Assembly: GCA_021813555.1 (NCBI GenBank)
Contig: JAKAKG010000061.1
Coordinates: 1-34,569 of the forward strand
DNA: 34,569 nt
DNA from: Acidobacteriota bacterium
GTDB taxonomy: Bacteria; Acidobacteriota; UBA4820; DSQY01
Reading direction: 5' to 3'
Part shown: positions 7,835 to 15,788 of the stretch, piece by piece
How positions within the stretch are numbered: position 1 is the stretch's first letter
Layout of the letters: the number at the start of each line of letters is the position of its first letter
The notes under the pieces: model-generated
Told to the model about the DNA's origin: nothing
The model's database searches: none
Seen by the model: the letters and a program-made list of their open reading frames with translations, nothing else
Translations under genes and position numbers: made by a program

Positions 7835-9250
7835 ATGGAACGCCTGGGATCCGTCATCGCCACCGCCGCCTCCCCTACCGTTACCCAGGCCACCGCCGCG
7901 GCCAGGGCGGCCAGGGCTGCGGGGGCCGACCGCGTCGAGGTGCGCCTGGATCTCTTGGCCCCGGGGCAAGATCCCCACGCCCTGCTGTCCCTCGCCCAGG
8001 AGATGCCGCTGCTCGTCTCGGGCCACCGCGACGGGCTCAGGCCCCACGAAGGGCCCTTGCTCAAGCGGGCCCAGAGCCTGGGCGCATGGGTGGACGTGCC
8101 CTTCGGCGAGGCCGAGCCTGAACGGGCGGCGGGCCTTGACCCCTCCCGTCTCGTGGTCTCCTGGCACGATATGAACGGAACCCCGCCGGATCTCGGAGCC
8201 CTCCTCTCCCGCCTTCGCTCCCGCCGGGCGGCGGCTTACAAGCTCGTGCCCACGGCGAGCGACGTGTCCGCCACCCTCGCTGTACTGAGCCTGCTGGACC
8301 GGGAGCGCGGGCGCGGCGACCTCTGCGCCTTCGCCATGGGAACACCGGGATGCCCCTCGCGGATCCTGGCCCTCGCCTGGGGATCCATCGCCGCCTACGC
8401 CTCGGCCCCCGGGTGCGAGCCCGCCGCACCCGGCCAGATGGCGCTGGGGGACCTCCTGTCGGTGTACAGGCCCCGCGGCCTGCGCCGGACCGGCCCCCTC
8501 TACGCCCTGGCGGGCTGGCCACTCGGCTTCACCAGGACCCCCTCCTTCTTCAACCCGTGGCTGGAGCAGGCTCGTCTTCCCGGCCGCTATGTTCCCTTTC
8601 CGTGCACGAACCCGCGAGAGCTCCTGGACAGCGGCCTTCCCCTGGCGGGCGTGGCGCTCACGATCCCCCACAAGGGGACCGCCTCCTCCCTGGCCGCCCG
8701 CGCCTCACGACTGGTGCGGCGCGCGGGCGCCTGCAACACCCTCGTGGCGGAAAGGGAGGGCTGGATCGCCGCCAACACGGATGTTTACGGGGTGCGAAGG
8801 GCCCTTGCGGGGGTACCCCGTGGAATTCGGACCCTCGTCCTCGGCTGCGGAGGAGCCGCGGCGGCGGCGGCTCTGGCCATGGGGGCCAGGGGTCCCGTGG
8901 GGGTGGCGGGCCGGGACGACGCCAAAACAAAGGCCTTCGCGTTCCAGTTCGGCGCGGAGCCTGTTTCCTGGGACCAGAGGGGTTCGATCGCCTGGGATCT
9001 GCTCATCAACGCCACCCCCGTAGGCCGAGAGGGTGACGAAGCCCCCTATCCCCTGGATGCGCTTTCGGGCCGGTGGGTCCTGGACATGGTCGTTCGGGAG
9101 GGGAGCACGCCCCTGCTCCGTGCGGCGGCCGAACGGGGGCTGGAGGCCATCCCCGGCGAGGGCATGCTCGTACCGCAAGCGGCGCTGCAATTCAGGCTAT
9201 GGACCGGAAGGAGACCCTCAACGGGCGCCCCCATGGTCCCGCTCCCGTGA
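7835..9250 (+). CDS. aroDE: Bifunctional 3-dehydroquinate dehydratase (type I) / shikimate dehydrogenase
   Basis: A 471-residue fusion catalysing two consecutive shikimate-pathway steps: dehydration of 3-dehydroquinate, then NADPH reduction of 3-dehydroshikimate. The N-terminal ~220 residues are type I Aro[12 protein letters not shown], catalytic His in [11 protein letters not shown], Schiff-base Lys in [11 protein letters not shown], then [15 protein letters not shown]. The C-terminal part is Aro[13 protein letters not shown] with the catalytic Lys, [16 protein letters not shown], nucleotide loop [19 protein letters not shown], and [16 protein letters not shown]. The usual substrate motif HSxSPxxHN is changed to [12 protein letters not shown] 7835 follows a TATACT by only 6 bases and has no Shine-Dalgarno, so the mRNA may be leaderless. 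Similar fusions are known in plants, chlamydiae and planctomycetes. Confidence 0.92.
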   Translation: MERLGSVIATAASPTVTQATAAARAARAAGADRVEVRLDLLAPGQDPHALLSLAQEMPLLVSGHRDGLRPHEGPLLKRAQSLGAWVDVPFGEAEPERAAGLDPSRLVVSWHDMNGTPPDLGALLSRLRSRRAAAYKLVPTASDVSATLAVLSLLDRERGRGDLCAFAMGTPGCPSRILALAWGSIAAYASAPGCEPAAPGQMALGDLLSVYRPRGLRRTGPLYALAGWPLGFTRTPSFFNPWLEQARLPGRYVPFPCTNPRELLDSGLPLAGVALTIPHKGTASSLAARASRLVRRAGACNTLVAEREGWIAANTDVYGVRRALAGVPRGIRTLVLGCGGAAAAAALAMGARGPVGVAGRDDAKTKAFAFQFGAEPVSWDQRGSIAWDLLINATPVGREGDEAPYPLDALSGRWVLDMVVREGSTPLLRAAAERGLEAIPGEGMLVPQAALQFRLWTGRRPSTGAPMVPLP

Positions 9251-9434
9251 CGCGGTGAAGGCGGCTGCTCCTGGAATAGCGCACCAGGGCACGCCGTTTC
9301 GCATTCAGAAGCTCTTTGTGTCGAGCACTTCGCCCGGGGGGGAAGAACGATGGCACGCAGCAGGCTCAGGCACAACCGTTCTACGCGGCCCTCGGAGCAA
9401 CCGCCCGCCCTCATCCCTTTTCCCGCAAACGACC

Positions 9435-9459
9435 GGGGGCCGGAATGCTTCCGGTCCCC
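9435..9459 (+). other. Strong hairpin in the 5' leader of the first SOD gene
   Basis: An 11-base-pair stem (GGGGGCCGGAA pairing with TTCCGGTCCCC, one G-T pair) closes on the loop TGC. It ends about 17 bases before the AAGGAGG of the SOD gene. There is no T-run. It could stabilise the mRNA or be a regulatory leader. In the rest of the 239-base interval 9251-9489 I see only a weak imperfect hairpin near 9309-9332 and no clear promoter. Confidence 0.5.
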
Positions 9460-9489
9460 TGTCCGCCCACACACTAAGGAGGAATGTCC

Positions 9490-10107
9490 ATGGCCTACGA
9501 AGTGAAAGTCCACCTCAAACCGTCCGGACTCAAAGGCATCTCGGAGAATCAAATCGCGCAGCACTGGAAGCTTTACGAAGGCTACGTGGCCAACACCAAC
9601 GGGCTCCTCGCCGAGCTGGAAGCCCTGCGCAAAGAGGGCAAGGGCGCGTCGCCGCTCTACGCCGACCGCCGGCGCCGCTTCGGGTTCGAGTACAACGGCA
9701 TGGTCCTGCACGAATACTACTTCGGCAACCTCAAGGCGGGCGTCGCCGAACCGGCCGGCACCTCGGCGCTCAAGACTGCCCTCGCCGCGCAGTTCGGCTC
9801 CTTCGACGCGTGGAAGGACGACTTCGCCAAGACGGGCGCTTCTCGCTCCATCGGCTGGGCCATCCTCTACCTCGACCCCGCCGCGGGGGTCCTAGCAAAC
9901 CATTTCGTCCAGCTCCACGAGGAGGGCAACGTGGCCGGGTTCGTGCCGATTCTGGTCATGGACGTATGGGAGCACGCCTACATGGTGGACCAGACCGCCA
10001 CGGGACGTCCCGACTACATCAAGGCCTTCGCCGAAAACATCAACTGGGACGCCGTGAGCCAGCGCTACGACGACGCTTCCGCCGGGAAGATCCCCGCGAG
10101 GTTCTAG
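9490..10107 (+). CDS. Superoxide dismutase, divergent Fe/Mn family
   Basis: A 205-residue Fe/Mn-superoxide-dismutase-family protein that would convert superoxide to peroxide and oxygen. It has no export signal. Metal ligands are recognisable as a His in QIAQHWKLYEGYVANTN, the His of VLHEYYFGNL, and Asp and His of MDVWEHAYMVD. Compared with the classical N-terminal motif of the second SOD in this window, the spacing from the first His to the gateway Tyr (YVAN) is one residue shorter and the second-sphere His30 position is not His. A glycine-rich ASRSIGWAILYLDP replaces the usual GSGWGWL. The ATG at 9490 is chosen because AAGGAGG (9476-9482) is 7 bases away; the ATG at 9484 is too close. It ends in a terminator shared with the convergent SET gene. 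Confidence 0.85.
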   Translation: MAYEVKVHLKPSGLKGISENQIAQHWKLYEGYVANTNGLLAELEALRKEGKGASPLYADRRRRFGFEYNGMVLHEYYFGNLKAGVAEPAGTSALKTALAAQFGSFDAWKDDFAKTGASRSIGWAILYLDPAAGVLANHFVQLHEEGNVAGFVPILVMDVWEHAYMVDQTATGRPDYIKAFAENINWDAVSQRYDDASAGKIPARF

Positions 10108-10147
10108 CCTTCAAGAGAACCCCTTGGGGCCGAGATGAGCCAACCAG

Positions 10148-10173
10148 AAAGGGCGGGCCCGGCCCGCCCTTTT
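10148..10173. terminator. Bidirectional intrinsic terminator between the SOD and SET genes
   Basis: A GC-rich inverted repeat (AAAGGGCGGG / CCCGCCCTTT around CCCGG) is flanked by an A-run on the left and a T-run (10170-10173) on the right. It can terminate the plus-strand SOD transcript and the minus-strand gene string ending at 10194. Confidence 0.85.
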
Positions 10174-10193
10174 CCCGTTCCGCTCGAGCCTTG

Positions 10194-10697
10194 CTAGCCT
10201 TTGCGGCTCCGGCCCTTGGGCGCCAGCAGGGTGCCCCGGCACTCGGGGGCGCCGCAGCGGCAAGGGTAGTGGGACTTCACGGCGCGCGTGTGGCGGCCCG
10301 GAAGCTCCAGGTGATAGTCGTACGTCAGCTCCTCACCCAGGGCGATGGTCCGAAGCGCCTCGATGAAAATGCGGCCCTCCTCCTCCACCGCCTGGCACGA
10401 GGGCTGGCACGAGTGATTAATGAATCGGGCTTCATTGCCTCCCCGTCCCCCATCGATAACCGTGCCGTCTTCAAGGGAAAAGAGGACCACGTGCGGCTGG
10501 CCCGAACCTTCGTCGCCGTAGCGCGCCGAGGCTTCATCTTCGCAGATGCGCTCCCCCGTGTATTCGATGATGCGGTCCCCCGCGGCGATGGCGCACCGGG
10601 CGAAGACCCCTTTGCCGTGAATGGGAGAGCTTCGAACGGCCCAGAGCCGGGGCGTCGCCCGGACGCCGGCGGTCACTTTCGCCTTACGGGGGGTCAT
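10194..10697 (-). CDS. SET-domain protein lysine methyltransferase
   Basis: A 167-residue compact SET protein. The N-terminal strand region reads SSPIHGKGVFARCAIAAGD followed by IIEYTGERI. The S-adenosylmethionine/pseudoknot core is NEARFINHSCQPSC and GEELTYDYHLE, with the catalytic Tyr in the second. A post-SET zinc-binding tail is present as CRCGAPECRGTL. Family members transfer methyl groups from SAM to lysine side chains of proteins, classically histones; chlamydial SET proteins act on histone H1-like proteins. Its ATG overlaps the upstream permease stop by 4 bases (ATGA), so it is the last gene of the long minus-strand string. A lysine-rich, histone-like protein is encoded in the same string and is a possible substrate (inference). 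Confidence 0.9.
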   Translation of the reverse strand: MTPRKAKVTAGVRATPRLWAVRSSPIHGKGVFARCAIAAGDRIIEYTGERICEDEASARYGDEGSGQPHVVLFSLEDGTVIDGGRGGNEARFINHSCQPSCQAVEEEGRIFIEALRTIALGEELTYDYHLELPGRHTRAVKSHYPCRCGAPECRGTLLAPKGRSRKG

Positions 10698-11494
10698 CCC
10701 TCTTCACGCTCCGCGGCGCTGGCTTCCATGCGCCTGATGAGAACGCACCCGAGGCCCAGAAAGAGGGCCGTGTAGACCAGGAGGAAGGCGAGGGCGATGA
10801 CGCGGGATTCGCTGGAGGCGAGCATTTGCTGGACGACGCCTTGGGGGGCGGCGCTGTGAGGCAGAAGCGTATGGAGGTGGAACAGGAGGGTCAAGCGCTT
10901 GAGGAAGCCCGGGAGCCATGCCACGAGGTTCTCCCAGCCGAAGCCGATGATGAGGCCCCAGAAGAGGGGCTTCTTCATGGCCAAGCCGAGAAAGGCGAAG
11001 AGCGCCCCGTAAGCCGCCACCGCCAGGGCCGTGGTAGCCAGATCTCCCAGGAGGGTTCCCGCTTCCCGTCCCAGCGCGCCGGCGCCGTCGATGGACATGG
11101 ACAGCAGGTAGGTGCCCAGAATGGAAAGCCAGCACCCCGCGGCGAGAACCGCCGTCATGGCGGCCACCTTGGCGAGGAAGATCTTCTCCCGCCGAAGGGG
11201 CCGGCCAAAGAGGTAGGGCAAGGTGCCGCCCTCCACCTCGTCGGCCACCAGAGAGGTGCCGAAGAAGAGGGTGGCGATGGGCACGAGAAACCCCGTGACA
11301 TAGGCCAGGACCAGGATGCCGTAGAGGGTCACTCCGCCCATGGGCACCTGGACGCCCTTCCAGATGAGCAGGCGCAGGAGGAGGGCCGCGGCCCAGGGCA
11401 GAACGAGGAGCAGGCCGAAGAGCCAGCCCTTGACGGAGCGGGTCATGCCCCGCGCCGTGAAGCCGAACACCGCCCGCACCGGTCCTTCCATCAT
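10694..11494 (-). CDS. ABC-2 type transporter permease (second pair)
   Basis: A 266-residue integral membrane protein with about six hydrophobic helices and the ABC-2 permease pattern TSLVADEVEGGTLPYLFGRP followed by LRREKIFLAKV, where a conserved 'E..gT..l....P.rr' coupling region follows the second helix. It starts at ATG 11494, whose A is shared with the stop of the upstream ATPase (TGATG), and a second ATG follows at once. With that ATPase it should form a membrane exporter or an ABC machine acting on membrane components. The substrate is unknown. It ends overlapping the SET gene by 4 bases. Confidence 0.85.
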   Translation of the reverse strand: MMEGPVRAVFGFTARGMTRSVKGWLFGLLLVLPWAAALLLRLLIWKGVQVPMGGVTLYGILVLAYVTGFLVPIATLFFGTSLVADEVEGGTLPYLFGRPLRREKIFLAKVAAMTAVLAAGCWLSILGTYLLSMSIDGAGALGREAGTLLGDLATTALAVAAYGALFAFLGLAMKKPLFWGLIIGFGWENLVAWLPGFLKRLTLLFHLHTLLPHSAAPQGVVQQMLASSESRVIALAFLLVYTALFLGLGCVLIRRMEASAAEREEG

Positions 11495-12408
11495 CACGCC
11501 ACCAGATATGAAAAGACGGCGGACAGGTTGTCGTCGAGGGGGTTGAGGATCTCCAAACCCAGCTCCCGGTCCGCCATGAGGTCGCCGAGCCTCAGGCGGA
11601 AGTCGCCCATGTCCGTCACCTCCGCGGTGAGGGCTTTGCCCTCCGCGCCGAAGGACACGGATTGGACGCAGGGCCAGGTGATGAGGGCCGCGGCCAGGTC
11701 TCTCGCGTCGGCGCACCGCACGAAGACGTTCATGGGCCTGGAGGCGATGGCCTGCCTCACCTGGGGCACCTCTCCCGAGGCCAGGAGTTTGCCGTGGTGA
11801 AGCAGGAGGATGCGGCTCGTCATGGCCTCCACTTCGTGCAGCATGTGGGAGGAGACCAGGACCGATTTGCCCTGCTCGCCCCACCGCCGGATGGCTTCGA
11901 TGGACTGGGCCCGGCTGGGCGGGTCCATGCCGTTGAGGGGTTCGTCCAGCAGGAGAACCGGCGGGTCGTGCACCAGGGCCTGGGCCATTTTCACTTTCTG
12001 CCGCATGCCCTTGCTCATGGCCCGGACCTTCTTGCCCGCCTCCTCCCCCAGGGCCACCTCGTGGCACGCCTCCGCGGCCCGCTCCCGGGCCCGCGCCGGG
12101 GAGAGCCCCGAGAGGCGGCCCATGTACGCCACGAACTCCAGCCCCGTCACGTCCTCGTAGAAGTGATCGGGGCTCGGACAGTAGCCCAGGGATTTCAAGG
12201 CCTCGGGGTTGGCGAACACGGGTTTGCCGTCCAATTCCACGGTGCCCGAGCTGGGCTTGAGGAGGCCCGCCATGAGGTTGAGGAGCGTGCTCTTGCCCGC
12301 GCCGTTGACCCCCAGCAGGCCCGTGACTCCGGGCTCCACGGACAGGGAGATCCGGTTCACGCCCACCACCAGCCCGTACCACTTGGAGACGCTCTGCACG
12401 CGGATCAC
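11494..12408 (-). CDS. ABC transporter ATP-binding protein (second pair)
   Basis: A 304-residue ABC ATPase starting IRVQSVSKWYGLVVGVNRIS. The nucleotide-binding motifs are complete: Walker A GVNGAGKST, signature MSKGMRQKVKMAQAL (in place of LSGGQ), Walker B VLLLDEPLNGMD, and the H-loop SSHMLHEVE. A ~75-residue C-terminal extension after GEVPQVRQ is typical of ABC-2 export ATPases. The GTG start at 12408 overlaps the upstream permease stop by 4 bases (GTGA). The gene is sandwiched between two permeases and its most likely partner is the downstream one, to which it is translationally coupled. Confidence 0.9.
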   Translation of the reverse strand: MIRVQSVSKWYGLVVGVNRISLSVEPGVTGLLGVNGAGKSTLLNLMAGLLKPSSGTVELDGKPVFANPEALKSLGYCPSPDHFYEDVTGLEFVAYMGRLSGLSPARARERAAEACHEVALGEEAGKKVRAMSKGMRQKVKMAQALVHDPPVLLLDEPLNGMDPPSRAQSIEAIRRWGEQGKSVLVSSHMLHEVEAMTSRILLLHHGKLLASGEVPQVRQAIASRPMNVFVRCADARDLAAALITWPCVQSVSFGAEGKALTAEVTDMGDFRLRLGDLMADRELGLEILNPLDDNLSAVFSYLVA

Positions 12409-13283
12409 CGCAGCACCCCGCGGCGCGAGAACCGCGCCCACAATACCGCCGCGCTGGCGGCGGCGAGGCCCGCGAAGAACAGGGCCACGAGGGCCGGGTG
12501 GAGATCCGCCGAGGCGAAGGGGGGCGGTGCCCCCAGGCACAGGCAGGCCAGGGCCGTGAGCTCCCGCGAAAGAGAGAAGAACCAGACCGCGCTCACCTTG
12601 GTGATGGCGTACACCACGCCGCAAGCCATGTCCCCGAAGAAGACGAGGGCGATGAAGGCCAGCCCCACCACGCGGGGCGAGCGTGCCATGGACGAGAGGG
12701 CGAGCATGAAGAGAACCAGGGTGCCCGGCCCGATGGCCGTATAGAGCAGGGTGCCCCACAGGACCCTGAGGTGTTCCGCGAGCCACCCCGCCTCCCCCGT
12801 GAGCCCCACCTGAAAGATGACCAAGATGAGGGTGGGAAGAAACGAGAAGAGGAGGAGGAAAACGCCGAGGGCGGCGCCTTTGGCCCAGAGGTACTGGACG
12901 GAGGTCACGGCCCGCCCCAGGAACACGTCCAGGGTCATGTCCTTCCGGTCCCGCGCCACGAGGCCCGACCCCACCCAGATGGCCACGATGAACAGAAGGA
13001 AGAGGTCATAGCCGTTGGTGAGCAGTTTGGCCACGAGCTTCTCGTCCACCACGGGGAGCTTGGTGACAAGGTCCTTGGCCCAGTCCGCGTCCCCGAGCTG
13101 GGTATGGAGGAACGTGAGGGCAACGCCGTACAGCCATGGCAGGAGGGCCAGCACGAGGAGGAAGACGAACCGCCTCTTCTTGAAATACGGCAGGATCTCT
13201 TCTCTGAAGAGGGGCTTCCACCGGCTCCCCAGGGGGTTCCGCCGCCCGTCGTAGGCCTCGTAGCCCTGCTCATAGACCGGCAT
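12405..13283 (-). CDS. ABC-2 type transporter permease (first pair)
   Basis: A 292-residue membrane protein with about six transmembrane segments. The N-terminal cytoplasmic part (MPVYEQGYEAYDGRR) is followed by PLFREEILPYFKKRRFVF and a first helix, then a periplasmic loop and VGSGLVARDRKDMTLDVFLG, which has the 'G...ia.Dr....l...l.rP' coupling pattern of ABC-2 permeases of the NosY/GldF kind. Its start lies 14 bases inside the upstream ATPase gene. Together they form the first of two adjacent ATPase/permease pairs. The cargo is unknown. Confidence 0.85.
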   Translation of the reverse strand: MPVYEQGYEAYDGRRNPLGSRWKPLFREEILPYFKKRRFVFLLVLALLPWLYGVALTFLHTQLGDADWAKDLVTKLPVVDEKLVAKLLTNGYDLFLLFIVAIWVGSGLVARDRKDMTLDVFLGRAVTSVQYLWAKGAALGVFLLLFSFLPTLILVIFQVGLTGEAGWLAEHLRVLWGTLLYTAIGPGTLVLFMLALSSMARSPRVVGLAFIALVFFGDMACGVVYAITKVSAVWFFSLSRELTALACLCLGAPPPFASADLHPALVALFFAGLAAASAAVLWARFSRRGVLR

Positions 13284-14208
13284 GGGTCTCCCCGTTCTTC
13301 TGGAGGGCCGAGAGGAAGAGCTCCTCCAGGGAGGTCTCCTCGCGCACGAACCGGTTCACGGCGCCCCCCGCCTCCCGCGCCACGCGAAAGACGCTCCGGG
13401 GGCCTTCACCCGCCGGCAAAACGAGCTTGAAGAGGCCGTCCTTCCTGGGTTCCGCAGTCCACCCCGCCCGGCCGCACGCGGCGGCAAAGGCCTCGCCCCG
13501 CCCCTCGCCCTCCCACTGGACCAGGAAGTGCTGGGCTTCGCTCCGGGTCCAATCCTCCACCGACACTCCTGCCTGCACTTGCCCCCGGTGGAGGATCACC
13601 ACCTGGGCGCACAGGGCTTCCACGTCCTTGAGGATGTGCGTGGAGAGGAGGACCGTCTTCCCCTGCCTGACGATGTCACGGCAGAGGCCGAGCATCTCCT
13701 CCCTGCCCACGGGATCCATGCCCGACGTGGGCTCATCCAGGAGCAGGAGGGCCGGGTCGTGCACGAGGGCACCGGCGAGCTTGAGGCGCTGGCGCATGCC
13801 CGTGGAAAAGGTCTCCACGTTCCGGTAGCGGCTCTCCTCCAGGCCCACGTACTGCAGGACTTCGTGGGCCCTCTCCACGGCCGCGCGCCGGGGAAGGCCC
13901 GAGAGTTCGCCCAGGAGGGCCACCCACGCCACACCGCTCGTTCCGGGCCGAAGGCCCTCCCGTTCAGGGACGTAGCCGACGCGGTCCCTCAGGGCCGGGC
14001 CCAGGGCGCGGCTGTCTTGTCCCATGAGGCTGAAGGCACCGGAGGCAAGCGGGACGAGGCCGAGGAGGGCCTTGATGAGGGTGGACTTGCCCGCCCCGTT
14101 GGGGCCCAGCAGGCCCACGGCCCCGCCCTGGACTTCGAAGGTGACCCCGCGCAGCGCTTCCGTGCTGCCGTACTTCACCCGGATGTCGTGAACCGAGAGG
14201 ACGCTCAT
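13270..14208 (-). CDS. ABC transporter ATP-binding protein (first pair)
   Basis: A 312-residue ABC ATPase with Walker A GPNGAGKST, signature FSTGMRQRLKLAGAL, Walker B LLLLDEPTSGMD and H-loop STHILKDVE. The central part resembles bacitracin/NatA/Gld-type export ATPases. After GVSVEDW a C-terminal domain of ~80 residues follows, ending SLEELFLSAL, a common close of this subfamily. ATG 14208 has AGGAA about 6 bases before it and begins 9 bases after the stop of the CYTH/CHAD gene, so it is likely in the same transcript. The two ATPases of this locus are distinct enough not to be a recent duplication. Confidence 0.9.
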   Translation of the reverse strand: MSVLSVHDIRVKYGSTEALRGVTFEVQGGAVGLLGPNGAGKSTLIKALLGLVPLASGAFSLMGQDSRALGPALRDRVGYVPEREGLRPGTSGVAWVALLGELSGLPRRAAVERAHEVLQYVGLEESRYRNVETFSTGMRQRLKLAGALVHDPALLLLDEPTSGMDPVGREEMLGLCRDIVRQGKTVLLSTHILKDVEALCAQVVILHRGQVQAGVSVEDWTRSEAQHFLVQWEGEGRGEAFAAACGRAGWTAEPRKDGLFKLVLPAGEGPRSVFRVAREAGGAVNRFVREETSLEELFLSALQKNGETHAGL

Positions 14209-14217
14209 GTCCGATTC

Positions 14218-15777
14218 CTACGAGGGGCCCGCAAGGGTAGTTTCACCAAGACACTTCCTGACGGAGGCCCGGTCGAATGCCCGCCAGAGGCCGGCCAGGC
14301 GCGCTCGCCGCTCGCGGGCCGTCTCGCGCTGAACCTGGATCAGGGCCCCCAAATCCAGCAGCGATTCTACGGGCAGGTCCCCCCGCGCTGCCAGTTCCTG
14401 GGCGAGGGCCTCGATCTTCCGGGCCGCCACCACCGCGTCCTGGTGCTCTCCCAGGCAGTCCTGGAACTTTACCATGGCCTTGATCATCGGTTCCAGACGG
14501 CCTCCAAGGGCCGGATCGAAAAACTCGCTGGTGTACCGGAGGCGCTTGAAGAGGATCCGAAGGCGGTGGAGGGCCGCCGGGTCCTGCGAGAGCACGGCGG
14601 CTCGGCCCTGTTTTACCACGCGCCGGTGGGCTCCTTTGATGAACACGGACGCGGCGAAGTCGGTGCGCTGGGCCGCCAGCCCGCGCGCCGACCTGGGCGG
14701 GGGGGAATCGGCCAGGGCCTGAATTCTTCGGAGGAGAGCCTCGTAGCGTCTCCCTTCCAGGGCCGCCGCCAGGGCCTCTCTCGCCGGGGACCTCCGGGCC
14801 AGCAATTCCGCCTTCAGGCGCAGGGCGATCCGTCCCGACTCTCCCAGCCTCACCGCTTGGGCCTCCAAGTTGGCGATAAAGACGTCCAGGTCCCGCACTT
14901 CGCCCAGGAGGGCAGCGATCCACGAGAGCTCCAGGCGCAAGGACTCGGCCCGCTTCGGACCCAGCGCCGGCCCCAGGAGTCGGAGGGCCGACCGGAGCCT
15001 GCGCGCTGCCACGCGCAGGTCGTGGAGGTATTCGGGATCAAGGTCGAGGCGCGTCCCCTCCGTGTTGGCCCGCATCTTGAGGGCTTGCTGTCCCACGATT
15101 TTCCTGGCCGCCACCACGAGTGCGTCCCCCGCCCTGGTTTCCAATGTGCCGGGGGCTTGTCCCCCGGGCTCCACCCGGCCCAGGAGGGCGAGGCCCAGAG
15201 CGCAGGCGTCTGCCGGTTCGGCGCTCAGCCCCAGACGGTCCCGCGCATAGACGGCGAGATGGGACAGTTCCGCCTCGCCGCCCTCGGCGGCCCGAATGGC
15301 CAGAAGAACCTGGGCCGTGGCGGTCCAGGGTCCGCCGTGGGGAGGGCCGGCGGCGCTCAAGGTCTCATGCACGTACCAGAGGGGCGTCCCGCCGGGAGCC
15401 TCCATGCGGCCCTGCGCGCAGACGCACCTGAGCCGAAGGATGGGAAAGAAGCCCTTCCCGCCGGCCGCTTCCTGGACGAGCGGGGGGAATGCTTCGGCCG
15501 GCATGGGCCAGGACGTCGGCGGGGAGGGGCCCGCTCCCCCCTGAACCGGTCCGGACGGGGGTTCGAAGTGCCAGAGCCAAGACCCGTTCACGCGGCGGAG
15601 GCTCAACCGTGCGTGCGCCCGGGCGAGGCGGCCCTCCTGGGTGTCCAGGATCAGGTCCTCCGCCCTCACGGGGGGGGCCGCCTCCACTCCGTAACCCGCG
15701 CGCCGCAGAGCCCCCAGGATTCCGCGCGGGGACTCGCCTCGGGGGATCAGGAACCTGATGATGGCGGGATCGTCCAC
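14218..15777 (-). CDS. CYTH-like/CHAD domain protein (polyphosphate-binding type)
   Basis: A 519-residue protein. Residues ~1-200 look like a degenerate CYTH (triphosphate tunnel) domain: LILDTQEGRLARAHARLSLR matches the 'yfDT....L...g..LR.R' strand pair, but the N-terminal ExExK metal motif is absent (AIIRFLIP). Residues ~215-510 form a CHAD domain with its two helical repeats, YLHDLRVAARRLRSALRLL and LHRLRILFKRLRYTSEFF, carrying the conserved His and Arg/Lys, and DCLGEHQDA. CHAD domains bind inorganic polyphosphate and locate to polyphosphate granules. An exopolyphosphatase heads the same gene string. The start is GTG 15777 with GGGAGAGG close upstream, 11 bases after the metallophosphoesterase stop. 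Confidence 0.88.
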   Translation of the reverse strand: MDDPAIIRFLIPRGESPRGILGALRRAGYGVEAAPPVRAEDLILDTQEGRLARAHARLSLRRVNGSWLWHFEPPSGPVQGGAGPSPPTSWPMPAEAFPPLVQEAAGGKGFFPILRLRCVCAQGRMEAPGGTPLWYVHETLSAAGPPHGGPWTATAQVLLAIRAAEGGEAELSHLAVYARDRLGLSAEPADACALGLALLGRVEPGGQAPGTLETRAGDALVVAARKIVGQQALKMRANTEGTRLDLDPEYLHDLRVAARRLRSALRLLGPALGPKRAESLRLELSWIAALLGEVRDLDVFIANLEAQAVRLGESGRIALRLKAELLARRSPAREALAAALEGRRYEALLRRIQALADSPPPRSARGLAAQRTDFAASVFIKGAHRRVVKQGRAAVLSQDPAALHRLRILFKRLRYTSEFFDPALGGRLEPMIKAMVKFQDCLGEHQDAVVAARKIEALAQELAARGDLPVESLLDLGALIQVQRETARERRARLAGLWRAFDRASVRKCLGETTLAGPS

Positions 15778-15788
15778 GGCCTCTCCCG

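Noticed and set aside
9033-10775. A 580-codon plus-strand open frame crossing aroDE, the SOD gene and the SET gene
   Set aside because: It is out of frame with aroDE and SOD and antisense to SET, and spans a clear terminator.
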